Below, one piece after another: positions 17,949 through 29,675 of a stretch of 46,885 nucleotides of DNA. The DNA lies in contig NZ_JOCB01000068.1 of NCBI RefSeq assembly GCF_000718775.1, positions 1 to 46,885 of the forward strand, written 5' to 3'. Every line of letters starts with the position of its first letter. Positions within the stretch are counted from its first letter, which is position 1. This DNA is from Streptomyces sp. NRRL S-31 (GTDB lineage Bacteria > Actinomycetota > Actinomycetes > Streptomycetales > Streptomycetaceae). The notes under the pieces were generated by a model. That model searched no databases. It was not told where the DNA came from and saw only the letters and a list, made by a program, of their open reading frames with translations. A program made the translations under genes and the position numbers.

Positions 17949-19094
17949 ATGAGCACCTACCGCGACCTCACCGCCCCCATCGGTTCCCGCCGGGCCCCGG
18001 TCCTCCGTACCGTCGGCACACGAGAGCGCCGGTCCCACCTGACCGCGCCCCGGGTGCCGACGGTGGGCATCGACATCGGCGGCACCAAGGTCATGGCGGG
18101 CGTCGTGGACGCCGACGGCAACATCCTGGAGAAGCTCCGCACGGAGACCCCGGACAAGTCCAAGAGCCCCAAGGTCGTCGAGGACACCATCGTCGAGCTG
18201 GTCCTCGACCTGTCCGACCGGCATGACGTGCACGCGGTCGGCATCGGCGCCGCCGGCTGGGTCGACGCCGACCGCAACCGCGTCCTGTTCGCCCCCCACC
18301 TGTCCTGGCGGAACGAACCGCTGCGCGACCGGCTGGCCAGCCGGCTCTCCGTGCCGGTCCTGGTGGACAACGACGCCAACACGGCCGCCTGGGCGGAGTG
18401 GCGCTTCGGCGCCGGCCGCGGCGAGGACCACCTGGTCATGATCACCCTCGGCACCGGCATCGGCGGCGCCATCCTGGAGGACGGCCAGGTCAAGCGCGGC
18501 AAGTTCGGCGTCGCCGGCGAGTTCGGCCACATGCAGGTCGTACCCGGCGGCCACCGCTGCCCGTGCGGCAACCGCGGCTGCTGGGAGCAGTACAGCTCCG
18601 GCAACGCGCTGGTCCGGGAGGCGCGCGAGCTGGCCGCCGCCGACTCGCCCGTCGCCTACGGGATCATCGAGCACGTCAAGGGCAACATCAACGAGATCAG
18701 CGGCCCGATGATCACCGAGCTGGCCCGCGAGGGCGACGCGATGTGCGTGGAGCTGCTCCAGGACATCGGCCAGTGGCTCGGCGTCGGCATCGCCAACCTG
18801 GCGGCGGCCCTCGACCCGTCCTGCTTCGTGATCGGCGGCGGCGTCAGCGCCGCCGACGACCTGCTCATCGGCCCGGCCCGGGACGCCTTCAAGCGCCACC
18901 TCACCGGCCGCGGCTACCGCCCCGAGGCCCGCATCACCCGCGCCCAGCTCGGCCCCGAGGCGGGCATGGTGGGCGCCGCCGACCTGGCCCGGCTGGTCGC
19001 CCGCCGGTTCCGCCGGGCCAAGCGGCGCCGCGTGGAGCGCTACGAACGCTACGAGCGCTACGCCCAGGCCCGCCGCGACCAGGACAGCGCATGA
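17949..19094 (+). CDS. ROK-family sugar kinase (glucokinase-like)
   Basis: A 381-residue protein. Residues about 1-38 are a basic, probably flexible extension, then TVGIDIGGTKVMAGVVD (phosphate-binding loop), VGIGAAGWVDADR, VDNDANTAAWAEWRFGAG (catalytic Asp), LGTGIGGAIL and the zinc site of ROK proteins (GHRCPCGNRGCWEQY). It phosphorylates a hexose with ATP. No DNA-binding domain, so it is a kinase rather than a NagC/XylR-type repressor. The C-terminus ends in a very basic tail with YERYERY repeats encoded by a short tandem repeat. It is coupled (ATGA) to the membrane protein gene after it. Confidence 0.9.
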   Translation: MSTYRDLTAPIGSRRAPVLRTVGTRERRSHLTAPRVPTVGIDIGGTKVMAGVVDADGNILEKLRTETPDKSKSPKVVEDTIVELVLDLSDRHDVHAVGIGAAGWVDADRNRVLFAPHLSWRNEPLRDRLASRLSVPVLVDNDANTAAWAEWRFGAGRGEDHLVMITLGTGIGGAILEDGQVKRGKFGVAGEFGHMQVVPGGHRCPCGNRGCWEQYSSGNALVREARELAAADSPVAYGIIEHVKGNINEISGPMITELAREGDAMCVELLQDIGQWLGVGIANLAAALDPSCFVIGGGVSAADDLLIGPARDAFKRHLTGRGYRPEARITRAQLGPEAGMVGAADLARLVARRFRRAKRRRVERYERYERYAQARRDQDSA

Positions 19095-19672
19095 CGCCGT
19101 CGCTGCCCCACCAGGGCGGCCCGCCGGCCGGGCCGGACCGGCCCACCGAGAACCCGCGGCACAAGGCCCGGCGCCGGGCGCTCACCCTGCTGATCATCGT
19201 CCTGCTCATCGGCGTCCCGGCCGGCTACCTGGTGATCTCCGCGAACCAGAGCCGCGACAGCGGCAAGGACAAGGAGGAGAAGTACTCCGCCACCGGCCTG
19301 ACCGCCGGCTGGCCGTCCAAGGTGCAGCGCCGCCTCTACCAGGTGACCGTCCCGCACCCCGCCGACAACATCGCCTACTACGAGACGAACAACTGGAAGA
19401 CCAGCCGCCTCTACGTGCAGTTCCGCACCAATCCCGCGGGCCTGGACAGCTTCCTCGGAGCCATGGGCGTACGCCGGGACCAGCTGCGGAAGGACGACAT
19501 CACGATCGGCGAGCGGGACCGCAAGGTCAGCGGCTGGACCTTCGCCGAACCGGGCCCGTGGTGGGGACTGACCCACACGCAGAAGAACCCCGCGCCCACC
19601 CAGGACGTGGTCGTCAACCTGTCCGACCCGGCTTACCCCATGGTGTTCGCGGTCTCCCGCACCGTCCCGTGA
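19091..19672 (+). CDS. Single-TM membrane protein of unknown function
   Basis: A 193-residue protein whose ATG overlaps the kinase stop. Residues 1-28 are Pro-rich and basic (cytoplasmic by the positive-inside rule), residues about 29-50 form one membrane helix (LTLLIIVLLIGVPAGYLVIS), and about 140 residues are outside. The outer part contains KVQRRLYQVTVPHPADNIAYYE, LDSFLGAMG and GPWWGLTHTQKN. I do not recognise a domain. A gene at the same position follows the ROK kinase in S. coelicolor (from memory). A short hairpin (19676-19682 / 19688-19694) follows the stop. Confidence 0.7.
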   Translation: MTPSLPHQGGPPAGPDRPTENPRHKARRRALTLLIIVLLIGVPAGYLVISANQSRDSGKDKEEKYSATGLTAGWPSKVQRRLYQVTVPHPADNIAYYETNNWKTSRLYVQFRTNPAGLDSFLGAMGVRRDQLRKDDITIGERDRKVSGWTFAEPGPWWGLTHTQKNPAPTQDVVVNLSDPAYPMVFAVSRTVP

Positions 19673-19769
19673 ACAGGGGCCCCGGCCGGGCCCCGCGGCC
19701 GATTGTCAGACCCCGCCCGTAGAGTCGGAGACAGCTGATCCGACGCACCGACGGGAGGTGGCAGGACGT

Positions 19770-22621
<2,852 letters not shown>

Positions 22622-22625
<4 letters not shown>

Positions 22626-25426
22626 CCACCACAGACGGCTCCCGCCCGGGCACCGACGGCTCCCGCCCCGGCGACGCGGCCCGCCGGGCCCTGCGGGCGG
22701 CCCGGGAAAGGGTTGAGTCCGAGCGGGACAGCCGGGCGTGCGGCGCGGCGGAGCCGCGGGGTACGGCTTGGGACGTGGCCGAGCTGGAGGCCGGGGCGCG
22801 CGGCGCGACCGAGCCGCAGGGAAGCGACCTGAACGCGACGGTCTTCGACTCGGCCGAGCCGGATGGTGTGGCGCGGGATGCGGCCGAGTCGCGGGGTGTG
22901 GTGCGTGGTGCGGCTGAGTCCTGTGAAACGGCCTTGGACTCGGTCGAGTCGGAGGGTGTCGCGTGGGGTGCGGCGGGGTCGAAGACCGAACCGCAGGGAA
23001 GTGCGCGTGGCGTGACCGAGCCGGAGGGAGTGGAGCCGGACGGAACGGACCGGAACACGGCCGAGTCGGAAGGTGTGGCGAGGGACGGGGCCGAAGACGT
23101 CCCGTCCGGTCCGGTCGGGGCGCCGGGGGCCGTGGACGGGGTCGAAGCGGACTCCTCCGACAGCTTTCCCACGAGGCCCGGTGACGTGGCGCGGGCGGCG
23201 CTCAGGGCGGCCATCGCCGCCCGCCGGGCCGACGGTCCGCTTCCGACGGGCCCCGAGCGTGCACGGACGTCCGCCGCCTCCTCCGCCACGGTGGCTCCGG
23301 CGGAATCCGAGAGCCGCGTGGAAGCCGCACGCCCCACACGGAACCCGGCCGGCCCCGGACGGCACGGCGCGCTCCGCGCACCGGGAGGGGACGACGGCCG
23401 GGACAGCGCAGGTCCGGGCGACGGGGCTTCTGGACGGGACGCCGGTTCGCCGTCGGAGGGCGACGGCGGTCAGGGGGCCGATCCGGAGCCGGGAGACGGT
23501 TCGGACACGGTCGGTCCCGCGCGGAGCGTCGGCGCCCGGCCGGACGGTCCCCATGCCGTCGTCGGCGTGCCTTCCGGTGCGGGGCGTTCCGGCGGGACCG
23601 CGGGCGGTCGCCCCGGCGATGTCGCCCGGGAGGCACTGCGCGCCGCGCGGCGGGAAGCGCTGCGCGCGGAACCGGCGGAGTCCCCGCGCGAGCGGCGCGG
23701 ACCGGCACGTTCCGGCTCCGCCGCGCCGCGTGTCGCGTCCGTACCCGGACAGGGCGGCCGAACCGTCAGGGCCGAGGCGGCACGGGAGATACGGCACTAC
23801 CTGGCGACCGCCTTCCGCATGCCCACGTGGACGGAGGACACCGGGGAACCGGACGAGGCCGCGCCCACCACGGCTGCACCTGCTGCACCGGCCGTATCCG
23901 CCGTACCGGCCGTATCCGCCGTACCGGCCGCACCCGCCGTACCGGTCGCATCCGGCGGGCCGGACCCGTGGACGCCGGCTCCGACGCCGGCGCGTTCACC
24001 CTCGGCACTCGCGGCGGCCTCCCCGCCGTCCCCCTCTTCATCCCCGTCCCCATCCCCGTCCGAGGGGACGCCGGCGGACCTCCCGCCGGAAGCGGTGCCG
24101 GACGCCTCCGCGTCGGGCGTCCCCTCGCCCCCGGCCCCGGGCGGCGTGCCACACGTGCCGCCGACCATGGCCACCCCGCACCGGGACGGTGAACTCCGCC
24201 GTACGTTCCCGGCGTTCGGGCCGCGAGAAGCCGTTGGTACCGGCGGGGCGTTCGCCGGGACCTGGTGGGGCAACGCCTGGGTCGGCGCGCTGGAGCGGGG
24301 CGCGCTCGACGCCAAGCGGCTGGTGCGCGGCCGTGGTTACGCCGACCAGGGGCACGTGGACGCCATCACCGTCACACCGGGACTGGTGCTGGCGTACGTA
24401 CGGGGCAGCCGGCCCCGGCCGTACCGCGTACAGGTACGGGTACGGACACTGGAGGAAGAGGACTGGGAGCGGTTCCTGGACGCCGCGGCGGACCGCCCCG
24501 GGCACATCGCGGCCCTGCTCGACAAGGAGCTTCCGCACTCCCTCGCCGACTGCGGTGCCCGCCTGCTGCCCGGTGCCGGTGACCTCGCCCCAGGGTGCAG
24601 CTGCCCCGACTCCGGCCACCCCTGCAAGCACGCCGCCGCCCTCTGCTACCAGACGGCCCGTCTGCTCGACGCCGATCCCTTCGTCCTGCTCCTGCTGCGC
24701 GGCCGGGGCGAGAAGGACCTGCTCGACGCGCTGTCCCGGCGCAGTGCCGCCCGGGCGGCCCGCGCCGCGCGGGAGCGGCAGCCGCGGACCCTGCCCGGCG
24801 TCCGCGCCACCGAGGTTCTGAGCGCGCGTGAACTGCCGCCGCCACCCCGGCCGTTGCCCTTGCCGCCGCACCCCGGGCAGCCCCCGGTGTACCCGTCGGC
24901 CCCCGGCGGCCCGGACCCCTTCGCGCTGGATCAGCTGGCCACCGACGCCGCCGCCCGTGCCCACGCCCTGCTCGCCACCGGACACGACCCGGTCGGTGAA
25001 CTCACCCTGTGGCAGGACGCGGTCCGGCTGGCCGCGGCCCGCCCCGGCTCCGGGCTGACCGCGGCCACCCGGGCGCTGTACGCCACGCTCGCCGACGCCG
25101 CCGGCCGCACCCCGGCGGAACTCGCGCGCGCCGTCGCCGCCTGGCGGCAGGGCGGCCCGGCCGGGCTGGCCGTCCTGGAGGAGCCGTGGGACCCGCCGGC
25201 CGGCCGCTTCGACCGGGCCCGCCCGCTGCTGCTCGCCGCCGACCTGCCGGCGTTCCGCCCCTGGCGCAACCGCCTCACCCACCCCCGCGGCCGGGTCCAG
25301 CTCCGGCTGGGCCGCGACGGCCTGTGGTACGCCTACGAATCGGAGCCAGGCCAGGAAGACTGGTGGCCCCGCGGCACGCCGGACCTCGACCCGGTGGGCG
25401 CGCTGACCGGCCTGGGGCCCGTCTGA
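22622..25426 (+). CDS. SWIM zinc-finger protein with long repetitive disordered N-terminus
   Basis: A 934-residue protein translationally coupled to the SNF2 helicase. Residues 1 to about 520 are low-complexity and probably disordered; the recognisable part begins near RRTFPAFGPRE. GTWWGNAWVGALE and RGRGYADQGHVDAI precede the SWIM motif CSCPDSGHPCKH (residues 659-670, CxCx6CxH), which binds zinc and DNA or protein. A C-terminal helical part ends in RVQLRLGRDGLWYAYE. Three copies of RPGDxARxALRAA occur at residues 15-27, 185-197 and 330-342. Residues 41-160 are an eroded repeat rich in AEPxG/AESxG whose DNA has more G- and T-ending codons than its surroundings. Residues about 420-442 come from an 18-bp tandem repeat. 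It likely partners the helicase. Confidence 0.88.
23888..23941. repeat. 18-bp tandem repeat inside the SWIM gene
   Basis: Two identical 18-base units (23888-23905, 23906-23923) and a third with two changes (23924-23941). In frame they encode an Ala/Val/Pro/Ser hexapeptide, so copy-number change would keep the reading frame. Confidence 0.8.
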
Positions 25427-25427
25427 C

Positions 25428-25452
25428 CGTTCCCGCCCCCCGCGCGGGAACG
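25428..25452. terminator. Hairpin after the SWIM gene
   Basis: Perfect 9-bp stem CGTTCCCGC (25428-25436) / GCGGGAACG (25444-25452), starting 2 bases after the stop codon. It lies between convergent SWIM and afsA-like genes. The rest of this gap (to 25583) is CGCCCG-rich low-complexity sequence with no gene. Confidence 0.65.
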
Positions 25453-25583
25453 ACGGACCGCCCCCTGGCATGTCAGGCCGCCCGCGCCCGCGCCCGCGCC
25501 CGTGCGACGTGTGCGACGCCTGTGCCCGTGTGACGTCGGCGGCCGTGCGTCATCAGGGCCGAACGTGGGGCGGCGGCCGAACG

Positions 25584-26549
25584 TCAGGCGGCGGCCGGGT
25601 GCGTGGTCACCGCGCACTCGAAGACCAGGGCGTCGTGCTGCTCGACGGTCACGCGGACGCGGCCGTCACCGAGCGGCTCGGCCGTCACCCAGGCCGGGGC
25701 GTCCAGCTCCGAGTACCGGTGGAAGGCCGCGTCCAGGCCCGTGGCGAGGACCGGCGCCGGCCCGAGGAGGTGCTGGGCCGCCTGGCGGGCCGCCTCCAGC
25801 AGGAGCATGCCGGGAGCGTGATCGTTCGGGTGGTCGAAGATGATCGGGTGCGTGGTGTGCACGCGCAGCTGCCACCGGCCGTCGTCGGCGCGGGGCGAGA
25901 GCACCACGTCGTGCGGGCGTTCCCGGCCGACCAGTTCGGGGGAGGCCGGCAGCGGCGGCGCGATGGCGCCGGCCATCGCCCGCTCCGCGTCCGCGTAGGC
26001 ACCGCGCAGCCGCCGGTACAGCGCCCCGCTGTGCGAACTGAAGGCGGTCGCCGCGGTGGCCAGGCGGACCCCGTCCCGGGTGGCCGTCACATCCATCCGC
26101 ATCCCGCGCAGCACACCGGCCCGCCGCTCGACGTCGGAGCAGCGGATCTCCAGCTCCACATCGGCCGGGGTGAGCCCGGCGCGCAGCGCCGCCGGGTCGA
26201 GCGAGACACGGAGGTCGCGCCATATCTGCTTGTGGTCCATGGGGGCGCCGTACACCGCGTGCGACAGCAGCGGGACGGTCTGCCGCAGCGTCTCGCTGAA
26301 CAGCAGGGGGTCGTGGAAGCCGCCGGCGGGACCGTAGAAGGTGTGGGCCCGCGGCCACTGGGCCGTGACCGCGCAGGTGTCCGTGTCCGTCTGCCGCCAC
26401 CCGGTGAGGAAGACCTCGGTGACCGCCGCGCGGTGGACGTACTCCTTGGGAACGGTTGTCGTCAATGTGTCCAGTCCCACGGGTGTCGTGACGGGCAGGG
26501 CCGCCCGGAAATCCGTGACCATTCTGTCGACGGGCGCAAACGTAGTCAT
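25584..26549 (-). CDS. AfsA-family gamma-butyrolactone synthase
   Basis: A 321-residue protein from ATG 26549 (GGGGAGAGG upstream). It has the two AfsA hot-dog repeats. The first covers VPKEYVHRAAVTEVFLTGW and PRAHTFYG with DPLLFSETLRQTVPLLSHAVYG. The second covers RERPHDVVLSP, HPIIFDHPNDHAPGMLLLEAARQAA and HRYSELDAPAW. AfsA enzymes join a beta-ketoacyl chain to dihydroxyacetone phosphate, the first committed step to A-factor-type autoregulators. It corresponds by position to scbA of S. coelicolor. It is divergent from the HAD/SDR genes, and a degenerate ARE lies upstream at 26664-26679. The exact autoregulator structure cannot be predicted. Confidence 0.93.
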   Translation of the reverse strand: MTTFAPVDRMVTDFRAALPVTTPVGLDTLTTTVPKEYVHRAAVTEVFLTGWRQTDTDTCAVTAQWPRAHTFYGPAGGFHDPLLFSETLRQTVPLLSHAVYGAPMDHKQIWRDLRVSLDPAALRAGLTPADVELEIRCSDVERRAGVLRGMRMDVTATRDGVRLATAATAFSSHSGALYRRLRGAYADAERAMAGAIAPPLPASPELVGRERPHDVVLSPRADDGRWQLRVHTTHPIIFDHPNDHAPGMLLLEAARQAAQHLLGPAPVLATGLDAAFHRYSELDAPAWVTAEPLGDGRVRVTVEQHDALVFECAVTTHPAAA

Positions 26550-26663
26550 GCCTCTCCCCCAAGGGCAGTTGATAACGGTGTGCTGCCGTAACGCGGGCCA
26601 AGCCGAGCGTGGGCCTGGGTGGAACGCGGATCGAACTGAGCGGTGCGCGACGGGCGACACTGT

Positions 26664-26679
26664 ACGGACTGACCGGTTT
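26664..26679. promoter_or_regulatory. Degenerate ARE (receptor operator candidate) upstream of afsA-like gene
   Basis: ACGGACTGACCGGTTT keeps 8 of the 11 fixed bases of the ACC-N3-C-N-TC-N-GGTTT pattern found at three other places in this locus. About 115 bases before the afsA-like start. Confidence 0.45.
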
Positions 26680-27062
26680 TTTTTCTAGCCTCCCCCGGTC
26701 CGTGGCCGTTGCCTGTCAGCCATGCGCGCGCGACGCCCGGCGCGGTGCTGTCGCAGCGCTCGGACGGCCGCCTTCCGAGTGCAGCCGAACGTGCCGTCGC
26801 CGTCCCCGACCCCGGTTGTCCGCACGGTTGTTGCTACGGGCTCCTGATGGCGCGCACAGCGGTCCGCCCCCTTTCCGCGCCGCGTCCGACGTCCCGGGCG
26901 CGGGCCCGGTCAGCGTAACCCGCGGCCGGCCACCGGAGCCGCCCGGTGTGACCAGCCGGACACTCCGCGTGGACTTCGCCCCGGCAGCTGGGACGCCGGA
27001 ACACGATCCGACGCCGGATCATGATCCATGGACGATCCGCCGGTCGCCGTGTGAGGATCGGA

Positions 27063-27078
27063 ACCGGTCGTCAGGTTT
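27063..27078. promoter_or_regulatory. ARE (receptor operator candidate) upstream of HAD/SDR genes
   Basis: ACCGGTCGTCAGGTTT fits ACC-N3-C-N-TC-N-GGTTT fully. It ends 56 bases before the HAD-like ATG at 27135. Confidence 0.6.
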
Positions 27079-27134
27079 ACCGGTGAGCCGTCCGCGTGTC
27101 GCGGACGGGGAGCCGACGGGAGGGAAGGGAAACC

Positions 27135-27854
27135 ATGACCGAGCAGCTCGGCAAGGTCCGCATGGCCGCGCTCAACATCGACGGAGTGCTGCTGAACGAC
27201 ACGTTCAGCCCCGTCATCCACCACTTCGTCACCAGCCGGGGCGGCACCTACTCCGCCGAACTGGAGCGCCGGATCTTCTCCCAGCCGCAGGTGGTGGCGG
27301 GCCGGGTGCTCGCGGAGACGTGCGGTCTGCCGACCTCCCCGATGGAGACGATCGCCCTCTATCTCCAGGAGCGGGAACGCTACCTCGCCGACCACCCGGT
27401 GCGCCTGCTCGACGGTGCCGTCGAACTGCTGCGCAGGCTCCGCGCGCTGGGCCTGCGGACCGTCTGCTACGGCGGGCTGGACGCCTCCCACTTCGAGCGG
27501 TACCTGGGCCATCTGGCCGACCTGTTCGACGAGCCCGGGTACGTGTGCACCAACGACATCCGCCCGGGTCTGTACGAGATCGCGGTCGACGTCGCCGGAC
27601 TCGCCTGTGACGAGGTGCTGTTCATCGACGACGTCGCCCGGGTCGCCGAGGCGGCCCGGGAGCTGGGCGTGCCGTTCATCGGGCACCCCAGCGACTTCGA
27701 GCACGGCCACCAGCGGCAGTTGATGGCGGAGGCCGGGGCCCGCCATGTCGTCGGTTCCCTCGACGCGATCGACGAGCGGCTGCTGCGCACCGTCGACGCC
27801 GAGGCGCGGGCCGGCACCCTGTGGGACGGGGCGCCGGGGAAGGTCGTGGCATGA
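27135..27854 (+). CDS. HAD-like protein with altered catalytic residues, in butyrolactone locus
   Basis: A 239-residue protein from ATG 27135 with a strong GGGAGGGAAGGGA ribosome site. The fold markers of HAD phosphatases are present: LNIDGVLL at residues 13-20 (motif I), RTVCYGGLD (about 108-115, motif II), TNDIRPGLYEI (about 139-149, motif III) and VLFIDDVARV (161-170, motif IV). However, motif I reads N14-I-D16 instead of D-x-D, so the nucleophilic Asp is Asn, and the motif III Lys position seems to be Arg143. It overlaps the SDR gene (ATGA). Position suggests a role in autoregulator maturation, where a phosphatase step is known, but the lost nucleophile argues against ordinary phosphatase chemistry. 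Confidence 0.8.
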   Translation: MTEQLGKVRMAALNIDGVLLNDTFSPVIHHFVTSRGGTYSAELERRIFSQPQVVAGRVLAETCGLPTSPMETIALYLQERERYLADHPVRLLDGAVELLRRLRALGLRTVCYGGLDASHFERYLGHLADLFDEPGYVCTNDIRPGLYEIAVDVAGLACDEVLFIDDVARVAEAARELGVPFIGHPSDFEHGHQRQLMAEAGARHVVGSLDAIDERLLRTVDAEARAGTLWDGAPGKVVA

Positions 27855-28624
27855 CCGACGCGGCGGGGCTGCTGGCCGGCAAGGTCATGCTGGTCACGGG
27901 GGCGAGCAGCGGTATCGGAGCGGCGGCGGCCCGGGTGGCGGCGCGGAACGGCGCGGCGCTGGTGCTGATGGCCCGGCGGCTGCCCCGGCTGGAGGAACTG
28001 GCGGAGGGATTGCGGGCCGAGGGCGTCGAAGTGGCCTGTGCCGGCGGCGACGTCACCAGCTCGGGCGACGTGGAACGCGCGGTGCGGCTCGCCGTCGACC
28101 GTTACGGCAGGCTGGACGCCGCGTTCAACAACGCGGGTACGACGACGGAGCCGGCCCTCCTGCACGAGACGGACGACGCCGACTTCGACACGGTGCTGGA
28201 CGTGAACCTCCGTGGTGTCTGGCTGTGTCTGAAGCACCAGATCGGCGCCATGCTGGCGAGCGGCACGGGCGGGGCGATCGTCAACAACAGCAGCATCGCC
28301 GGGGTCCGGGCCACGTCGGCGGGGGCTCCCTACGTGGCAGCCAAGCACGCCGTGCTCGGTCTGACCAAGACGGCCGCGGCGCAGTACGCGGCCCACGGCA
28401 TCCGGGTCAACGCGCTCGCCACCGGCCTGACCCGGTCGGAGATGTCCGAAGGCGTCTTCGCCCGTGACCCGGCGGCGGAGGAACGGATGCGCCGCCGCAA
28501 TCCGCAGGGCAGGGTGGCCGATCCGGAGGAGGTGGCCCAGGCCGCCGTGTGGCTCTGTAGCGACCAGGCGAGCTTTGTCACCGGTGCCACCATGGCGGTG
28601 GACGGTGGCGCCGGGGCCTGGTAG
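27851..28624 (+). CDS. SDR-family ketoreductase, probably autoregulator biosynthesis
   Basis: A 257-residue classical short-chain dehydrogenase from ATG 27851, translationally coupled to the HAD-like gene. The NAD(P) loop is TGASSGIG (about residues 17-24), NNAG is at about 93-96, the Ser of the triad is in VNNSSIAG, the catalytic YxxxK is YVAAK, and GLTRSEM follows. It ends with VTGATMAVDGG, typical of FabG-like enzymes. In butyrolactone pathways an NADPH-dependent ketoreductase sets the side-chain hydroxyl (BarS1/ScbB-type role). The location between afsA-like and receptor genes supports that. Substrate is inferred from context only. Confidence 0.87.
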   Translation: MTDAAGLLAGKVMLVTGASSGIGAAAARVAARNGAALVLMARRLPRLEELAEGLRAEGVEVACAGGDVTSSGDVERAVRLAVDRYGRLDAAFNNAGTTTEPALLHETDDADFDTVLDVNLRGVWLCLKHQIGAMLASGTGGAIVNNSSIAGVRATSAGAPYVAAKHAVLGLTKTAAAQYAAHGIRVNALATGLTRSEMSEGVFARDPAAEERMRRRNPQGRVADPEEVAQAAVWLCSDQASFVTGATMAVDGGAGAW

Positions 28625-28672
28625 CCCGGCCGCACGAGCCGGTGACCACGCGGCTTGGCGGATTGGTAAAGT

Positions 28673-28688
28673 ACCAGTCATCTGGTTT
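28673..28688. promoter_or_regulatory. ARE (receptor operator candidate) upstream of the receptor gene
   Basis: ACCAGTCATCTGGTTT fits ACC-N3-C-N-TC-N-GGTTT and includes a perfect ACCAG-N4-CTGGT palindrome. It lies about 92 bases before the receptor ATG, consistent with autorepression. Confidence 0.65.
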
Positions 28689-28779
28689 CTTTTGTCTCCC
28701 GGTGTGCTCTCGTACCCGGGAACAGGCATCCGCGTCAGCTCAGAGGGGGGTGGCGTGGCGCGGACGAGAGGACGAATTC

Positions 28780-29451
28780 ATGGCACAGCAGTTGCGCGCG
28801 ATCCGCACCCGTGGCGCGATTCTCGACGCGGCGGCGCAGGTCTTCGCGCAGCATGGCTACCACGGTGCCAGCATCGCGCAGATTCTAGAGAAAGCCCAGG
28901 TCACCAGGGGTGCCCTGTACTTCCATTTCGCGTCCAAGGAGCAGTTGGTACAGGGCATCTTCGCCCAGCAGGTGACGGAACAGGGTTACCCGCCGCGGAC
29001 GTACAAGCTCCAGGAGCTGGTCGACGAGGCCATGGCGCTGGCCTGTCGGCTGCCGCAGGAGATCATGCTGCGGGCCGGGGCCAAACTGGCCATGGAGCCG
29101 CAGCTCCAGGAGCTGACGGACGGCGGCCCCTGGGAGGCGTGGGCGCTGCGGTTCGCCTCCATGGTGACCGAGGCCAAGGAGCACGGCGAGGTCTACCCGC
29201 ACGTGGTGCCGGAGAACCTGGGCCGCTTCCTGGTCAGCTCCTGGATCGGTGCCCAAGTGGTCTCGGAGGTGACGTCCGGGTGGGAGGACCTGGAGGAGCG
29301 CATCTCGTCCATCTTCGCCTACACGCTGCCCAGCGTCGCCATGCCGGCGATCTTCGCGCAGCTCGACTTCGGGCCGGACCGCGGGAGCCGGGTGCTCGAC
29401 GAGGTGCAGCAGGCGGACCGGCCGGCGCTGGTGGCGGAACCGACGGCCTGA
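28780..29451 (+). CDS. Gamma-butyrolactone receptor, TetR family (ArpA/ScbR type)
   Basis: A 223-residue regulator from ATG 28780 (AGAGGA 8 bases upstream). The helix-turn-helix is ILDAAAQVFAQHGYHGASIAQILEKAQVTRGALYFHFASKEQL in outline (residues about 14-56), the form shared by ArpA, ScbR and CprB. The ligand-pocket region keeps Trp118/Trp121 in PWEAWALRF; a Trp near 119 is needed for autoregulator binding in ArpA. Such repressors sit on ARE operators until the butyrolactone binds. An ARE lies in its own promoter and others precede the afsA-like, HAD and SARP genes. It corresponds in position to scbR of S. coelicolor. Confidence 0.94.
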   Translation: MAQQLRAIRTRGAILDAAAQVFAQHGYHGASIAQILEKAQVTRGALYFHFASKEQLVQGIFAQQVTEQGYPPRTYKLQELVDEAMALACRLPQEIMLRAGAKLAMEPQLQELTDGGPWEAWALRFASMVTEAKEHGEVYPHVVPENLGRFLVSSWIGAQVVSEVTSGWEDLEERISSIFAYTLPSVAMPAIFAQLDFGPDRGSRVLDEVQQADRPALVAEPTA

Positions 29452-29496
29452 CGCCGTCGGCGCGGACGCCCCCGCCCGCACCGATGACGACCGACC

Positions 29497-29582
29497 CGCC
29501 CCCGGTGACCGGGTCCGCCTACCCGGCCACCGGGTCCGATCATCCCGCCGCCGGGTTTGCCCACCCCGTCACCGGGTCCGCG
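29497..29582. repeat. 21-bp tandem repeat, four copies
   Basis: CCGGGT recurs exactly every 21 bases (29509, 29530, 29551, 29572) within units of the form CCCGNCNCCGGGTCCGNNNNN. It lies in the gap between the receptor and the convergent second TetR gene. No gene is supported there. Confidence 0.8.
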
Positions 29583-29675
29583 CGCCCCGGGCAGGCGGCG
29601 ACGCCGAGGGGGCGCGTGCCAAGCCTCGCAACGCCGGGAGGAACCGGACGAGAGGCCCTGGGTGCCCCAGGTGCC

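Larger units (their letters stand above)
26550..27134. other. Long intergenic region between afsA-like and HAD-like genes
   Basis: 585 bases without a supported gene. It holds a degenerate ARE next to an 8-base T run (26677-26684), a perfect palindrome GGATCATGATCC at 27017-27028, and a good ARE match at 27063-27078. A divergent regulatory region is the likely role. Open frames crossing it look like composition artefacts. Confidence 0.6.

Noticed and set aside
16665..18899. Long minus-strand frame opposite the ABC ATPase and ROK kinase
   Set aside because: Both plus-strand genes have intact catalytic motifs; this frame has none.
17949..19094. ROK-type transcriptional repressor
   Set aside because: There is no N-terminal helix-turn-helix; residues 1-38 are a short basic extension before the kinase fold.
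26677..26684. Run of eight T as an intrinsic terminator
   Set aside because: No stem precedes it on either strand and it lies at a promoter-side ARE; better explained as part of the operator/promoter.
29461..29670. Small protein gene encoding a Pro/Thr/Gly/Ser heptad repeat between receptor and second TetR
   Set aside because: No start codon with a ribosome site and no stop-bounded frame of its own; the heptad is just the translation of the 21-bp repeat.
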